A stretch of 64,000 nt of DNA from contig JAGASK010000029.1 in assembly GCA_017621815.1 (NCBI GenBank), positions 62,001 to 126,000 of the forward strand, in the 5' to 3' direction. Positions 32,137 through 42,610 of the stretch are shown here, piece by piece. The position numbers were made by a program, and so were the translations under genes. The DNA comes from Lachnospiraceae bacterium (GTDB taxonomy: Bacteria; Bacillota; Clostridia; Lachnospirales; Lachnospiraceae). Every line of letters starts with the position of its first letter. Position 1 is the stretch's first letter. The notes beneath the pieces are model-generated. The model saw only the letters and a program-made list of their open reading frames with translations, searched no databases and had not been told where the DNA came from.

Positions 32137-32889
32137 ATGGTAGAGTATAGCAAACAAAATAAGCGTGCATGGGAATATAATGCATATGATTTCTGGTATC
32201 AAAATTGTCCGCCTAAGGAGCGCGCAAAAGCAGATGTACAGAATCCTATCAAACAACTGCGCAAGTATGCGGATTATTTTGATAAATATGACGGTGTAAG
32301 AGTTGCAAACATATGTGGTTCCTGTGGAAAAAAGGCTGTCCCGCTGGCAGTTTTAGGCGCTGATGTAACTGTGTTCGATATTTCCGAGGATAATAAAAGG
32401 TACGCACAGGAAGTTGCAGAAGCTGCAAATGTAAAAATAAATTATCAGGTATGCGATGTGTTGGAAATAGACAGGAAAGTATATGCAAATTCCTTTGATA
32501 TTGTCTTCATGGAGGGAGGCGTTTTGCATTATTTTCATGATATAAACGATTTTATGAAGATTATGTATTTTTTACTGAAAAAAGGCGGAAAAATGATATG
32601 CAGTGATTTCCATCCATTTACCAAAATCATTGATTCTCTTTTGTTACAGCAAAAAACCATGAGCTATTTTTCAACAGATATTTTTGAAGGAGAAATGGCG
32701 CATGCCCGCTTTTTTAGTGATGAAATCAGAAAGAAAATGCCTTTATGCAGCTATCGAAAATATACGATAAGCGAGATTATAAATTCTGTGATTGGAAATG
32801 GATTTACTTTGAGACAGTTTGATGAGCATCCGGCATGGGAAAACCCGGATGTTCCGGGAGAATTTACTTTAGTTGCCATAAAAGAATAA
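32137..32889 (+). CDS. Class I SAM-dependent methyltransferase
   Basis: A 250-residue cytosolic methyltransferase. Motif I is the stretch VANICGSCGKKAVPLAVLGADVTVFDIS (near residues 50-77), with the acidic end of strand 2 in FDIS; FDIVFMEGGVLHYF is motif IV and KKGGKMICSDFHPF is the post-IV strand. The glycine-rich loop reads CGSCGK rather than the usual GxGxG, which is unusual. The substrate is unknown. The ATG at 32137 after GAGGTGG is preferred over an in-frame GTG at 32128. Confidence 0.85.
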   Translation: MVEYSKQNKRAWEYNAYDFWYQNCPPKERAKADVQNPIKQLRKYADYFDKYDGVRVANICGSCGKKAVPLAVLGADVTVFDISEDNKRYAQEVAEAANVKINYQVCDVLEIDRKVYANSFDIVFMEGGVLHYFHDINDFMKIMYFLLKKGGKMICSDFHPFTKIIDSLLLQQKTMSYFSTDIFEGEMAHARFFSDEIRKKMPLCSYRKYTISEIINSVIGNGFTLRQFDEHPAWENPDVPGEFTLVAIKE

Positions 32890-33209
32890 AGAGATTTTAT
32901 AATTTGTTAATTTGTGTCCCTGCACATATTGTGTTATAGTTTATTTATCGGGAGAATTTCTGCTCCTGTAAATCTGTTTGAATATCAAATGCTCATGCAT
33001 TCAAAGGCACATCGCCAGAATATTCAACGTAAAAAGGCACTGTAATGGCAGGGAATTTTGTTGTAAAACACAGCTTCTCAATTTATACTGTATTTATCAG
33101 AAGAAGATTCAGGTTCCGATTTTCTCTGTCATATTTAACAATGGGAAGAAGATAAAAGCTTTCTATTGCGTACAAGAATATCAGTAATGGCAGAGAAAGA
33201 GAGGGACAA
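32890..33209. other. 320-nt intergenic stretch before the Rpn pseudogene
   Basis: No supported gene. A 69-codon open frame (32978-33187) has no Shine-Dalgarno, no recognisable protein and a composition typical of noncoding DNA. The stretch is not like the structured leaders of the other two Rpn genes in the window. Confidence 0.4.
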
Positions 33210-33618
33210 ATGAAAACCAAAACATATCTAACGAATGTCATAGAAGCTGCTGATGAAAAGGCACAGTATGACAGTGAAGCCAGGAAAATCGTATCCGATA
33301 AGGGAATTCTGGCATGGGCTGCTGGGAACGGTATTTTCCGAAAAGCTTACGCCGAAGGAAAAACTGATGCTGTTGAAGGATAATTATGGAATAAAAGCGG
33401 ACAGGGAAATAAAGGAAGGGGTACAGGGTATGTGTAATTTGAGTGATGTTATTGAAGAAAGAGGAATTGAGAAAGGAATTGAGAAAGGACTTGAAGCGTT
33501 GGTAATAACCTGCAAATCTTTGCATTGTACGAAGGAAGACACTGCGAAACGTCTGTACATGCTGCATCATTTTGAAAACGATGAAACAGCTATGGAAAAG
33601 GTAAATTTATATTGGTAA
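33210..33618 (+). pseudogene. Rpn family nuclease/transposase-like gene with internal deletion and frame change
   Basis: From the ATG at 33210 (AGAGAGGGA upstream) the frame gives a typical family N-terminus (DEKAQYDSEARKIVSDKGILAW). At about 33318 homology jumps to the C-terminal part in another frame (SEKLTPKEKLMLLKDNYGI, then MCNLSDVIEERGIEKGIEKG and a closing MEKVNLYW), which ends at the TAA 33616-33618. The PD-(D/E)XK nuclease core, normally about 200 residues, is missing. This is a deletion with frameshift, not a functional gene. Confidence 0.75.
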
Positions 33619-33648
33619 AGCGTTTCAGAATAAAAAAGAGGACATACA

Positions 33649-34068
33649 ATGAAAATCTATATTTCCACCAAGGCAGCAGGCAGGCGGCGGTCGCTTCCTG
33701 CACATATTTTATATGAAATCCCGGAGGGCATCACTACGCTTCGCGATTTACTGACGGCACTTGTAAGAATAGAGGTGGAACAGTACAACGAAAAGGGAAA
33801 AGATGTGCAGATAGTTCCTTTTTTAACCGCTGAAGAAATCACTGAGCAGGCACAGGCAGGCAGGGTTTCTTTCGGCAGAATTTATTCGGAAAAGAAAGCC
33901 GATTTTGTGAAGGCTGCCGGGAATGCATTGCAATGCTATGAAGATGGGCTTGTGAGAGTATTTCAGAATGAAGAGGAGCTTAAGCAGTTAGATGCTCCTG
34001 TGCAGATACGGGAAGGAGACTGCTTTACATTAATCAGGCTGACCTTTTTGGCAGGAAGATTGTGGTAG
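33649..34068 (+). CDS. Unrecognised protein (139 aa) preceding the DUF4132-type gene
   Basis: I do not recognise the family. The protein is compact and soluble: a beta-rich N-terminus (MKIYISTKAAGRRRSLPAH), a central helix (FLTAEEITEQAQAG) and a C-terminal QIREGDCFTLIRLTFLAGRLW-like strand pair. Its stop is 11 bases before the start of the giant gene, with the same direction and tight spacing, so they form an operon. AGAGGAC precedes the ATG. A role as small partner of the large HEAT-repeat protein is an inference from position only. Confidence 0.65.
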   Translation: MKIYISTKAAGRRRSLPAHILYEIPEGITTLRDLLTALVRIEVEQYNEKGKDVQIVPFLTAEEITEQAQAGRVSFGRIYSEKKADFVKAAGNALQCYEDGLVRVFQNEEELKQLDAPVQIREGDCFTLIRLTFLAGRLW

Positions 34069-34079
34069 GGGGTAAAGAT

Positions 34080-37000
34080 ATGAACCGGGAATATGCCAAT
34101 CGGGATAAAGAACTGTATAATGAAAGAAAAATGCGGGCAGAGAAAAAGGGAGGCTTAAGTGGGGCGCTTTGGAACCTTGCCTGCAACTCTTATGGGAGAA
34201 AGGAATTTTCTGATGCCTGGCTTGCACTTTCTGAAGTTTACGGAAAATCACCGGTCAGGCTTAAACAGCTTTCGGAATTCTGGCATCCGGAATTAAAAGA
34301 AGCAGTTATTTATCTGGTGGACGAAAAATTCGGGAAGGAAATGGAAGAAATTACCCGGATGAGGATGAAAGGACAATTTTCTGCTTCCATATGGAGAAGA
34401 AGCTACCGTTCTGAAGATTTCGGATATTATGCAGCACGGATGCTGTCAGAGCTTTGTGACTGCCTTTATTTCAGCACCTACAGGCAGAGCGTGAAAGAAC
34501 TTTTATTTTGCCAGCACGACTGGATTCGGGGCTATGAATCATTTCTTGCATTGGAAATCAGGCGGAATAACCCGGAAATTGTGTCGTTAATCAGGGAGGC
34601 AATACTGGGAGAGAATCAGACGGTTTTACTGACTGCAAAAATAATCAGGGCTATTATTTTAAGCGGCAATGAGGAATGTATCGACCTGCTCTTAAAGTTA
34701 TTGAAAGCGGCAAAGCTTCAGGAAGGGCTCAGACAGCAGATTTTGGAAAATGCGGATGCAGGCAGTGTGGAAACTCTTATAAAAATATTGAAGGTATGCC
34801 TTGAGGAGGATATGTTCCGGTACAGCAGTGCCATAAGAGCCTTTGATACCTGGACCGGATTGGGATACGGAGATGTGAAGCCCGGGACTGTAAGAAAATG
34901 TGCCGAATTCGCCTATGAATGTCTGACAGATGAAAAATGCCGGGAACAGTATCTGGACAGTGAAAACAATCTGGAAGCTTATTTTGCCCTTTGGAGTACG
35001 GGATGTTACGAAATTGCCAGGACAGATAGAATGGTGGAAAAGCTTTTGGAACATGAACAGAAATACCGACGGATTCTTGGGTGGATGTTTGTAAGCCATA
35101 CAGACAATTCCGGTTATCAGATGCGTATGGCAATGAAATATCTGTAAGAAAGAGACGAAGAATTACTGGCATGGATAGTCGGCAACCTGTCTGTGACAGG
35201 AGAATTGCTGAATACTTATTATTACAGGCAGGCGGATTTTAAAGTCCATCCGGTGGAAAATTCCGATTTCCCTCCAGAGCGGGAAGAAAGGCGCAGACTG
35301 TTTGGAAAGTTAAAAGAAACAGCGGAATTTATCGGCAATAAGAGTAAAACCTTTTCAGGAAATCCCTTTGCTTTCAGCAGTATAACTTTGGATAAAAATC
35401 GTGTCCTTGCATGTATGATAAGTATAGCCGGATACGATATGAATCCGGAGCTGATAGATGAATTGATGAAATTTCTTCCCGGCATGGATGTGGAAAAACG
35501 CCGGGCCATCTACTGCAACTTCCTTGAGCCTGAGCATAATTTAAGACATAGAGAGTATGCAAGGGAAGCGCTGAAGGATAAAAGCATACATATTAAGGAA
35601 CTGGCAGCACAGCGTTTATCGAAATGTGTGCTGACAAAAGAGGATTTGGCGGCGCTTTCCGAAAGCCTTCATTCCCAAAGCAGCAGTCTTAGAAAATCAG
35701 TTCTGTCTATTTTAAGACAGCAAAAACCGGAGGCTTTGTCTCCTGTTATTGCCGATTTACTTTCTTCGGGACAGGAATCTCAGATTCAGGCAGGAATCGA
35801 GCTTTTGCTGGAGTTAAAAGACGAAAAGCCGGAATTTTTAAAAGCGCAGGGCGCAGCACTTTTAAGGCTTCAGGAGTCGGAATTATCCACACAGACTTCT
35901 ATTTTGCTTAACCGGCTTCAGACAAAGGAAGAGGAAAGTAAGGGAGAGGAAGCTTTTACGCCGGAAAACGGATTCGGACTTTATAATCCAAAGAAAACGG
36001 AATTTTGCATGCCTTATGAAGCGGATTCTGAAAACAAAAAAGGTTTTTTTGAGATTTTTAAGAAAAGAGGAGACAAGAAGCTTTTTTCGGAGAAAGAGTT
36101 GAAGGAGATGATGCCTTCAAGGGAAGAGGTGGAGCAGATTTTTGACCGGATGAACGAGGTATTTGTGCGCCATGGGGATTATGAATATGAGACGGAAGCC
36201 TATGACGGTTCCAGAAAGAGGGTTCTGTTCGGGGACGGTCTTTTTATTCCGGCAGAATATGCTGCGGAAATAAAGGAAAAGAAGGTACGCAGACTTGCCA
36301 TGATTCCTTTTCATGAGGAATTTACAGAGGCAATGGGAGATGTTGTAGCGGACGTAAAGAAGCTGGCAATCCTTTGTTATGTGTGCGCACGGTATAATGA
36401 CAGAAGATGGGGCGGTTTGGTTACACAGGACTGGTTTGAGAAGATTGAGGAGAAAGAACTGGCTGTGACTTATCATAATGCTCTTTGTGAGAAATATAAA
36501 GGTACCCGCTATTGGCAGATGGCTGATATTATAGCCCTGATGCCCCAGGCGGCAGATGCCCATGAAATGTTTGAAACTGCAATGAAAATCTACAGGAGCA
36601 TGATTGCCATTGTGGGTGAGGAGAAACTGAACAGAAATTATGTGCAGAAGAAAAAAGAGTCCGGAGTTATTTATTTGGGAGATTATGAATGTTATCCCAT
36701 TAACCATAAAATGATTGGATACTGGAGAGTTCTGTTAAAGCAGTCAGCAAAGTCGGAAGAGGATTTTAAAGAGTGGTTTTTGATGGAGTATCGTCTGGAA
36801 AAGCTTACAGGGGTAAGCGTAATGAACTGCCTTGGTTTAGAGGAAGCCTTCAGGGCAGTAGGGGAAGGCGTGGCAGAAAAAGATACTCTTTATGAAAGAC
36901 TGCTGACCGGAAAAACGGGAGAGACTGATATTCGTGTGCTGACCAATCCGAACCGCTGGGTAGAAGGAAAAAGTATATTGAAGCAATATTCATGGGCACG

Positions 37001-39119
37001 GGAATTTACAGATACAGCGGTGAACCGGATTGTAGAGGTGGAAGAAAAGAGGGGAGAACTGCCTACGCCTCTTACCATGCAGGCCAGGGCCATTGAACGG
37101 TTTGAAGGGGCGGAGCATTTCTGCAGACTGCTGGCGGCGTTAGGAAAAGAAAACTTTTTCAGGGGATACGATTACGCTTCGGACACCACCAAAAGAGCTG
37201 TTTTAAGCCGCCTGTTAAAGAGATGTTATCCGAAAAAAGAGGATACCCCCGAAAAGCTGAAAGCATACTTAAAAGAGACGGATATTAAAGAAAACCGCCT
37301 GGTGGAAGCCGTTATGTATGCACCTCAGTGGGCAGGATTTGCGGAGAAGATACTTGGCTGGGAGGGGTTAAAATGCGGAATCTGGTTTTTTCATGCCCAT
37401 GTAAATGAGACCTTTTCCGCAGAAAAGGAGACGGAAACAGCAGTATATTCGCCAATTACGCCGCAGCAGTTTAATGACGGCGCTTTTGATAAAGACTGGT
37501 TCTTTCAGGCATATAACAGTCTTGGGGAAAAGAAATTCCAGGTGTTATATAAATCAGCAAAATATATTACATCAGGCAGCAATCAGCATCGGCGGTCCCA
37601 GCTTTATACGGATGCGGTATTGGGAAGACTGAAGGCGGAAGAACTGGAAAAGGAAATTGAAGAAAAAAGGAATCAGGAAAAGCTTCGCTGTTATCCTTTA
37701 ATACCGATTCAGGAGGGGAAGATGCAGGAAGCCCTGCACAGGTATGAGTTTATCCGGAATTTTCAAAAGGAAAGCAGGCAGTTTGGGGCGCTTAGAAGAG
37801 AAAGCGAAAAGAAAGCCTGCGCTACAGCCATGGAAAATCTGGCAATTACTACCGGTTTTCTGGATGTTAACCGCATGACCTGGTATCTGGAAAGCGAGAA
37901 AATCAAGGAAATTGCTCCGCTTATGGAGCCGAAGAAACTTCAGGAGGTTATGGTATGGCTGGAAATTAACGAAGAGGGTGATGCGGAGCTTATTATTGAA
38001 AAAGGCGGAAAACGGCAGAAGACGCTGCCGAAAACTTTGAACAAAAATGAGACAGTGCTTGACCTGAAGAATGTAATAAAGGAATTGAAGGAGCAAAAAC
38101 GAAGGGCAAAGGAAAGCCTGGAAAAAGCCATGACAGAGACCACGGAATTCGGTGTGGAGGAACTTCAGAAAATAATTGGAAATCCTGTGCTTTCTAAAAT
38201 CGTGCAGACCCTGGTATGGGCAAGTAAGGGTAAATGCGGGTTCCTGAAGAAAGAAGGGGAAAGTCTTTGTCTGTGTGATGTACATGGAGAGAAAACAGCC
38301 CTGCTTAAAGAGGATAAGGTTAAGGTGGCTCATCCTTATGATTTCATGCAGGCGGGAGACTGGGCAGCTTATATGCATCTTTTGTATGAGCAGAAGACAG
38401 TGCAGCCTTTTAAACAGGTATTCAGGGAATATTATCCGCTGACGGATGAGGAAAAACAGGAAAAAACTATTTCCAGGAGATATGCAGGATATCAGGTTCA
38501 GCCCCAGAAGACCATTGCCCTGTTAAAAGGCAGAGGCTGGACCGTTGATTATGAAGAGGGGCTTCAGAAGGTGTTTTATAAGGAAAACCTGATTGTCCGT
38601 ATGTATGCCCTGGCAGACTGGTTTTCTCCTGCGGAGATTGAACCGCCTACCCTGGAAACCACTGAGTTTTTTGACAGAAAAACCGGAGAAAACATAGACC
38701 TTCAAAAGATTCCTCCCGTGCTTTTTTCGGAGGTTATGAGGGATATTGATTTAGTGGTCAGCGTGGCTCATGCGGGCGGGGTGGATCCGGAAGCAAGCCA
38801 TTCCACAGTGGAAATGAGAACAGCCATGGCAGCGGAATTAGTCCGCCTGCTGAGATTAAGCAACGTGGAATTTATCGGTTCCCATGCAAAGATTCATGGG
38901 GCTTTGGCAAATTATTCCGTTCATATGGGTTCGGGAGTTGTACACGGAGAAGGAATCGGCATGCTTGCAATTCTGCCGGTGCATTCACAGTCCCGGGGAC
39001 GTATTTTCCTCCCCTTTGCAGACGAAGACCCGAAAACAGCGGAGATTATGTCAAAAATTATTCTGCTGGCAGAGGATAAAAAGATAAAAGACCCGGGCAT
39101 TTTGAGTCAGATTCGGTAA
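34080..39119 (+). pseudogene. Giant DUF4132/DUF5724-type protein gene split by one in-frame stop
   Basis: One reading frame of 1680 codons runs from the ATG at 34080 to the TAA ending at 39119, broken only by TAA at 35145-35147 (codon 356). The sequence on both sides reads on smoothly (AMKYL, stop, ERDEELLAWIVGNL). The first part has paired helices like HEAT repeats. The second part, beginning with helical repeats around 35.5-35.9 kb, continues through the DUF4132-like core (YEYETEAYDGSRKRVLFGDG, RRLAMIPFHEEF). It ends with the conserved domain containing ASHSTVEMRTAMAAELVRLL and FIGSHAKIHG. The next possible start, GTG at 35193, has no Shine-Dalgarno. The function of such proteins is not established. 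Confidence 0.8.
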
Positions 39120-39133
39120 GGAAAGGAAAATAC

Positions 39134-42100
39134 ATGTCACTACAATTCTACTTCGGACCATCCGGTTCCGGTAAAAGCAGAAAACTTCATATGGATATTG
39201 TGGAATGGGCAAATCGTGAGCCGGATAAAAACTTTTTGTTTCTTGTTCCCGACCAGTTTACCATGCAGACCCAGTTTGACCTGGTGAATGCCAGCGAAAA
39301 TAAGGGCATCATGAATATTGATGTTTTAAGTTTTGGCAGGCTTGCCCACAGAATTTTTGAAGAAACAGGATTCGGATTAAAGCCGGTGCTGGATGATACG
39401 GGCAAAAGCCTGGTGCTCCGCAAAGTGGCTGCAGATGTAAAAGAAGAACTGCCCATAATAGGTCCCAATCTTCACAAGATAGGCTATATACATGAGGTGA
39501 AATCAGCCCTTTCCGAATTCATGCAGTATGGGATTGCGCCGGAACAGGTAAATCAGCTTGCGGACTATGCCAGGGGAAGAGGAACTCTGTATTACAAATT
39601 AAAGGACTTACAGGTGCTTTATGCAGGATTTCTTTCTTATATTAAAGATAAATTCATTACCACGGAAGAAACCTTAGAACTCCTTACAAGAGCGGTGGAA
39701 AAATCCCATATTGTGAAAAACAGTGTGGTGGTATTTGACGGATTTACCGGATTTACTCCCATTCAGAACCGGTTAATTCAACGATTAATGGAGTTGACCG
39801 ATAGAGTCATACTTTCAATAACGATTGATATGAAAGAAAATCCTTTTCAAATGGCAGGTGAACAGGAGCTGTTCCGGTTAAGTAAGAAAACGGTGAAGGA
39901 TTTGTGCCATTTGGCCAGGGAAGCCGGAATTGAAAGAGCAGATGATATTTATATAGGCCAAAATTCCCTTCCCAGATTTCAGGATAATCCTCAGCTTGCT
40001 CATCTGGAAAGGCATTTATTCCGCTATCCGCTAAAGGCATATGAAGGGAAAGTGGAAAATATCAGTGTTATGGAAGCAGACTCTCCGGCGTCTGAGGCAA
40101 GACAGGTGTGTATCAGAATTAAGGAGATGGTGCTGTCCGGCAGGTACAGCTACCGTGATATTGCTGTAGTGGCAGGGGATTTGGAAACTTACGGAGATTA
40201 TCTGGAAAGAGAAGGGAAGAATTATGATATTCCCATGTTTATGGACAGGACAAGGGGGCTTTTGCTGAATCCTTTTATTGAATTCATCAGAAGCGCTTTA
40301 AAAATATGTCTTATGAATTTTTCCTATGAAGCAGTATTTCATTATCTGCGCAGCGGTCTTGCCGGTTTTGAAAGCATGGAAATAGACAGGCTGGAGAATT
40401 ATGTGCTTTCCATGGGAATTAAAGGGAAAAAGAAATGGAGCAATGCTTTTACCAGACATCCTAAAGGATTTGATGCGGATGAGCAGGTGATTTTGCTGGA
40501 ATCCTTAAACAGAACGAGAGAAAAACTGATGGAACAGCTCACGCCCCTTCTTGAAAAAAAGAAAACGGCGGGGGAATATGTCAGAACCTTATATGACTTT
40601 ATTGTAAAGGCAGAGATTCAGGAAAAACTTGCAAAATATGAAGCGGATTTTAAGAATAACGGAAATATGGAAAAAGCCAGGGAATATGCCCAGATTTACC
40701 GTCTGGTTATGGAACTGTTCGAGCAGATAGAGGGGCTTCTTTCGGAAGAAGAAATCCCGCTGCAGGAATTTGCTGATATTCTGGATGCAGGTTTTTCTGA
40801 GATTGAAATAGGAATTATTCCCGGCGGAGTAGACAGAATTGTAGTGGGGGATATGGAGAGAACAAGACTAAAGCAGGTGAAGGTACTGTTTTTCCTGGGG
40901 GTCAATGACGGAAATATTCCGAGGAACAATTCCAAGGGGGGAATTATTTCCGATATTGACAGAGAATTTCTGCAGGAATCGGAGTTTGAACTGGCGCCTA
41001 CTCCCAGACAGCAGATGTATATTCAAAGGCTGTATTTATATATGAATATGACAAAGCCCTCCGGGCAACTTCATCTGTCCTATGCACGGGTGAGCAGTGA
41101 GGGGAAAAGTATAAGGCCTTCCTATCTGATAGATATGATAAGAAAACTCTATCCCAGTCTGGAAATCATAAGGCCGGATGCCTTAAGCTCACCTTTGGAG
41201 CAGATTGTGGGGGCAAAGGACGGGCTGGCTGTTCTGGCAGGGGAACTTAGAAATTACGGTGAAGGAAATCAGAGAAGCAGAGGGGAAAAGGAAGCGGCAT
41301 CCCTGCTTAAGCTATATGAAAAGGAAGAAAGCTGCAAAGAACTGGTTCATCAAATGACAGAAGCAGCTTTTACGCAGTATCAGCATTCACCCTTAAGCAA
41401 GGCTGTTTCCAGGGCAATTTACGGCACTATGCTGGAAAACAGTGTGAGCCGGTTAGAACAGTATGCCGCCTGCGCTTATTCACATTTCCTGCAATATGGC
41501 CTGATGCTGAAAGAACGGGAAGAATATAGCTTTGAACAGGTGGATTTGGGAAATATTTATCATAGTGTACTGGAAGTGTTTGCAGGAAAACTTATGGAAA
41601 ATCATTATACATGGTTTGATTTTCCGGAAGAAGAGGGGGATAAGCTGCTGAAAGAGGCTCTTACAAGCTGCGCAGCAGAATACGGAGAGACAATTCTTTA
41701 CAGTAACGCCCGTTATGAATATATGACAGACAGGATTTACCGCATATTAAAGCGGACAATCAGAACCTTAAAGAGTCAGCTTAAGGGCGGTGCTTTTACT
41801 CCCGCGCATTTTGAAATGTCCTTTTCGAGAGTTGAAAATCTTGAAACAGTCAATATTGCTTTGACAGAAAAAGAAAAAATGAAGCTCCGCGGCAGGATAG
41901 ACAGAATAGATACCTGTGAGGATGAGGAGCATGTGTATGTAAAAATTATTGATTATAAGTCGGGAAATAAAAAGTTTGATTTGGCAGCCTTGTATTATGG
42001 ATTACAGCTGCAGCTTGTTGTTTATATGAACGTAGCTTCCGAAATCGAAAAGAAGAAACATCCTGATAAGGAAATTGTTCCTGCCGCGCTTCTTTACTAT

Positions 42101-42568
42101 CATGTTTCGGACCCTGTTATTAAGGAAGAAAAGGAAGTAACAGCTGAGGAAATTAATGAAAGGCTTTTAAAGGAACTGAGGACCACCGGTGTAGTCAGCG
42201 ATGATGAGAAGGTCATTCATCTCCTTGACAGCACTTTTTCTGATAAGTCGCTGCTTGTACCTGTAGAGCGGAAAAAGGACGGAAGCTTTACCGCCTCTTC
42301 CAGTGTGATTTCCAAAGAGGATTATCAGACAGTATCCGCCTATGTGAACCGGAAAATAAAGGAATTCGGCAGGGAAATTCTGTCGGGTAACATTGAGGTA
42401 AATCCCTGTGAGACGGGATGGGGAAGCGCCTGCACCTATTGTGCCTATAAGGGGATATGCAGCTTTGATGAAAAGATACAGGGGTATGAGACTAGAATTC
42501 TTCCTAAATTTACAGAGGATGATTTGCTGATAAAAATGAAGGAAGAAAATGAGAAGGAAAAGGGTTAA
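39134..42568 (+). CDS. addB: ATP-dependent helicase-nuclease subunit B
   Basis: AddB is the second subunit of the AddAB double-strand-break resection complex, which feeds RecA in homologous recombination. The 1144-residue product opens with an ATP-site-like GPSGSGKS (residues 8-15) and ends in a RecB-type nuclease domain with IIDYKSGNKKFD. The four Cys that hold the AddB 4Fe-4S cluster are visible: one in YAACAYS (near 779) and three in the C-terminal CETGWGSACTYCAYKGIC region (near 1092-1109). The gene lies 14 bases after the split giant gene and 42 bases before addA; GGAAAGGAAA precedes the ATG. Confidence 0.96.
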   Translation: MSLQFYFGPSGSGKSRKLHMDIVEWANREPDKNFLFLVPDQFTMQTQFDLVNASENKGIMNIDVLSFGRLAHRIFEETGFGLKPVLDDTGKSLVLRKVAADVKEELPIIGPNLHKIGYIHEVKSALSEFMQYGIAPEQVNQLADYARGRGTLYYKLKDLQVLYAGFLSYIKDKFITTEETLELLTRAVEKSHIVKNSVVVFDGFTGFTPIQNRLIQRLMELTDRVILSITIDMKENPFQMAGEQELFRLSKKTVKDLCHLAREAGIERADDIYIGQNSLPRFQDNPQLAHLERHLFRYPLKAYEGKVENISVMEADSPASEARQVCIRIKEMVLSGRYSYRDIAVVAGDLETYGDYLEREGKNYDIPMFMDRTRGLLLNPFIEFIRSALKICLMNFSYEAVFHYLRSGLAGFESMEIDRLENYVLSMGIKGKKKWSNAFTRHPKGFDADEQVILLESLNRTREKLMEQLTPLLEKKKTAGEYVRTLYDFIVKAEIQEKLAKYEADFKNNGNMEKAREYAQIYRLVMELFEQIEGLLSEEEIPLQEFADILDAGFSEIEIGIIPGGVDRIVVGDMERTRLKQVKVLFFLGVNDGNIPRNNSKGGIISDIDREFLQESEFELAPTPRQQMYIQRLYLYMNMTKPSGQLHLSYARVSSEGKSIRPSYLIDMIRKLYPSLEIIRPDALSSPLEQIVGAKDGLAVLAGELRNYGEGNQRSRGEKEAASLLKLYEKEESCKELVHQMTEAAFTQYQHSPLSKAVSRAIYGTMLENSVSRLEQYAACAYSHFLQYGLMLKEREEYSFEQVDLGNIYHSVLEVFAGKLMENHYTWFDFPEEEGDKLLKEALTSCAAEYGETILYSNARYEYMTDRIYRILKRTIRTLKSQLKGGAFTPAHFEMSFSRVENLETVNIALTEKEKMKLRGRIDRIDTCEDEEHVYVKIIDYKSGNKKFDLAALYYGLQLQLVVYMNVASEIEKKKHPDKEIVPAALLYYHVSDPVIKEEKEVTAEEINERLLKELRTTGVVSDDEKVIHLLDSTFSDKSLLVPVERKKDGSFTASSSVISKEDYQTVSAYVNRKIKEFGREILSGNIEVNPCETGWGSACTYCAYKGICSFDEKIQGYETRILPKFTEDDLLIKMKEENEKEKG

Positions 42569-42610
42569 GCAGTTAAAGTTTAGTGAGAATCAGAAAGGAA
42601 CTCATAAAGT

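Noticed and set aside
32978-33187. 69-codon open frame upstream of the Rpn pseudogene
   Set aside because: No Shine-Dalgarno, atypical composition and no recognisable protein sequence.
35193-39119. Independent gene starting at the GTG 35193
   Set aside because: There is no ribosome binding site, and the frame is continuous with the upstream part except for one TAA; a split gene is the simpler reading.
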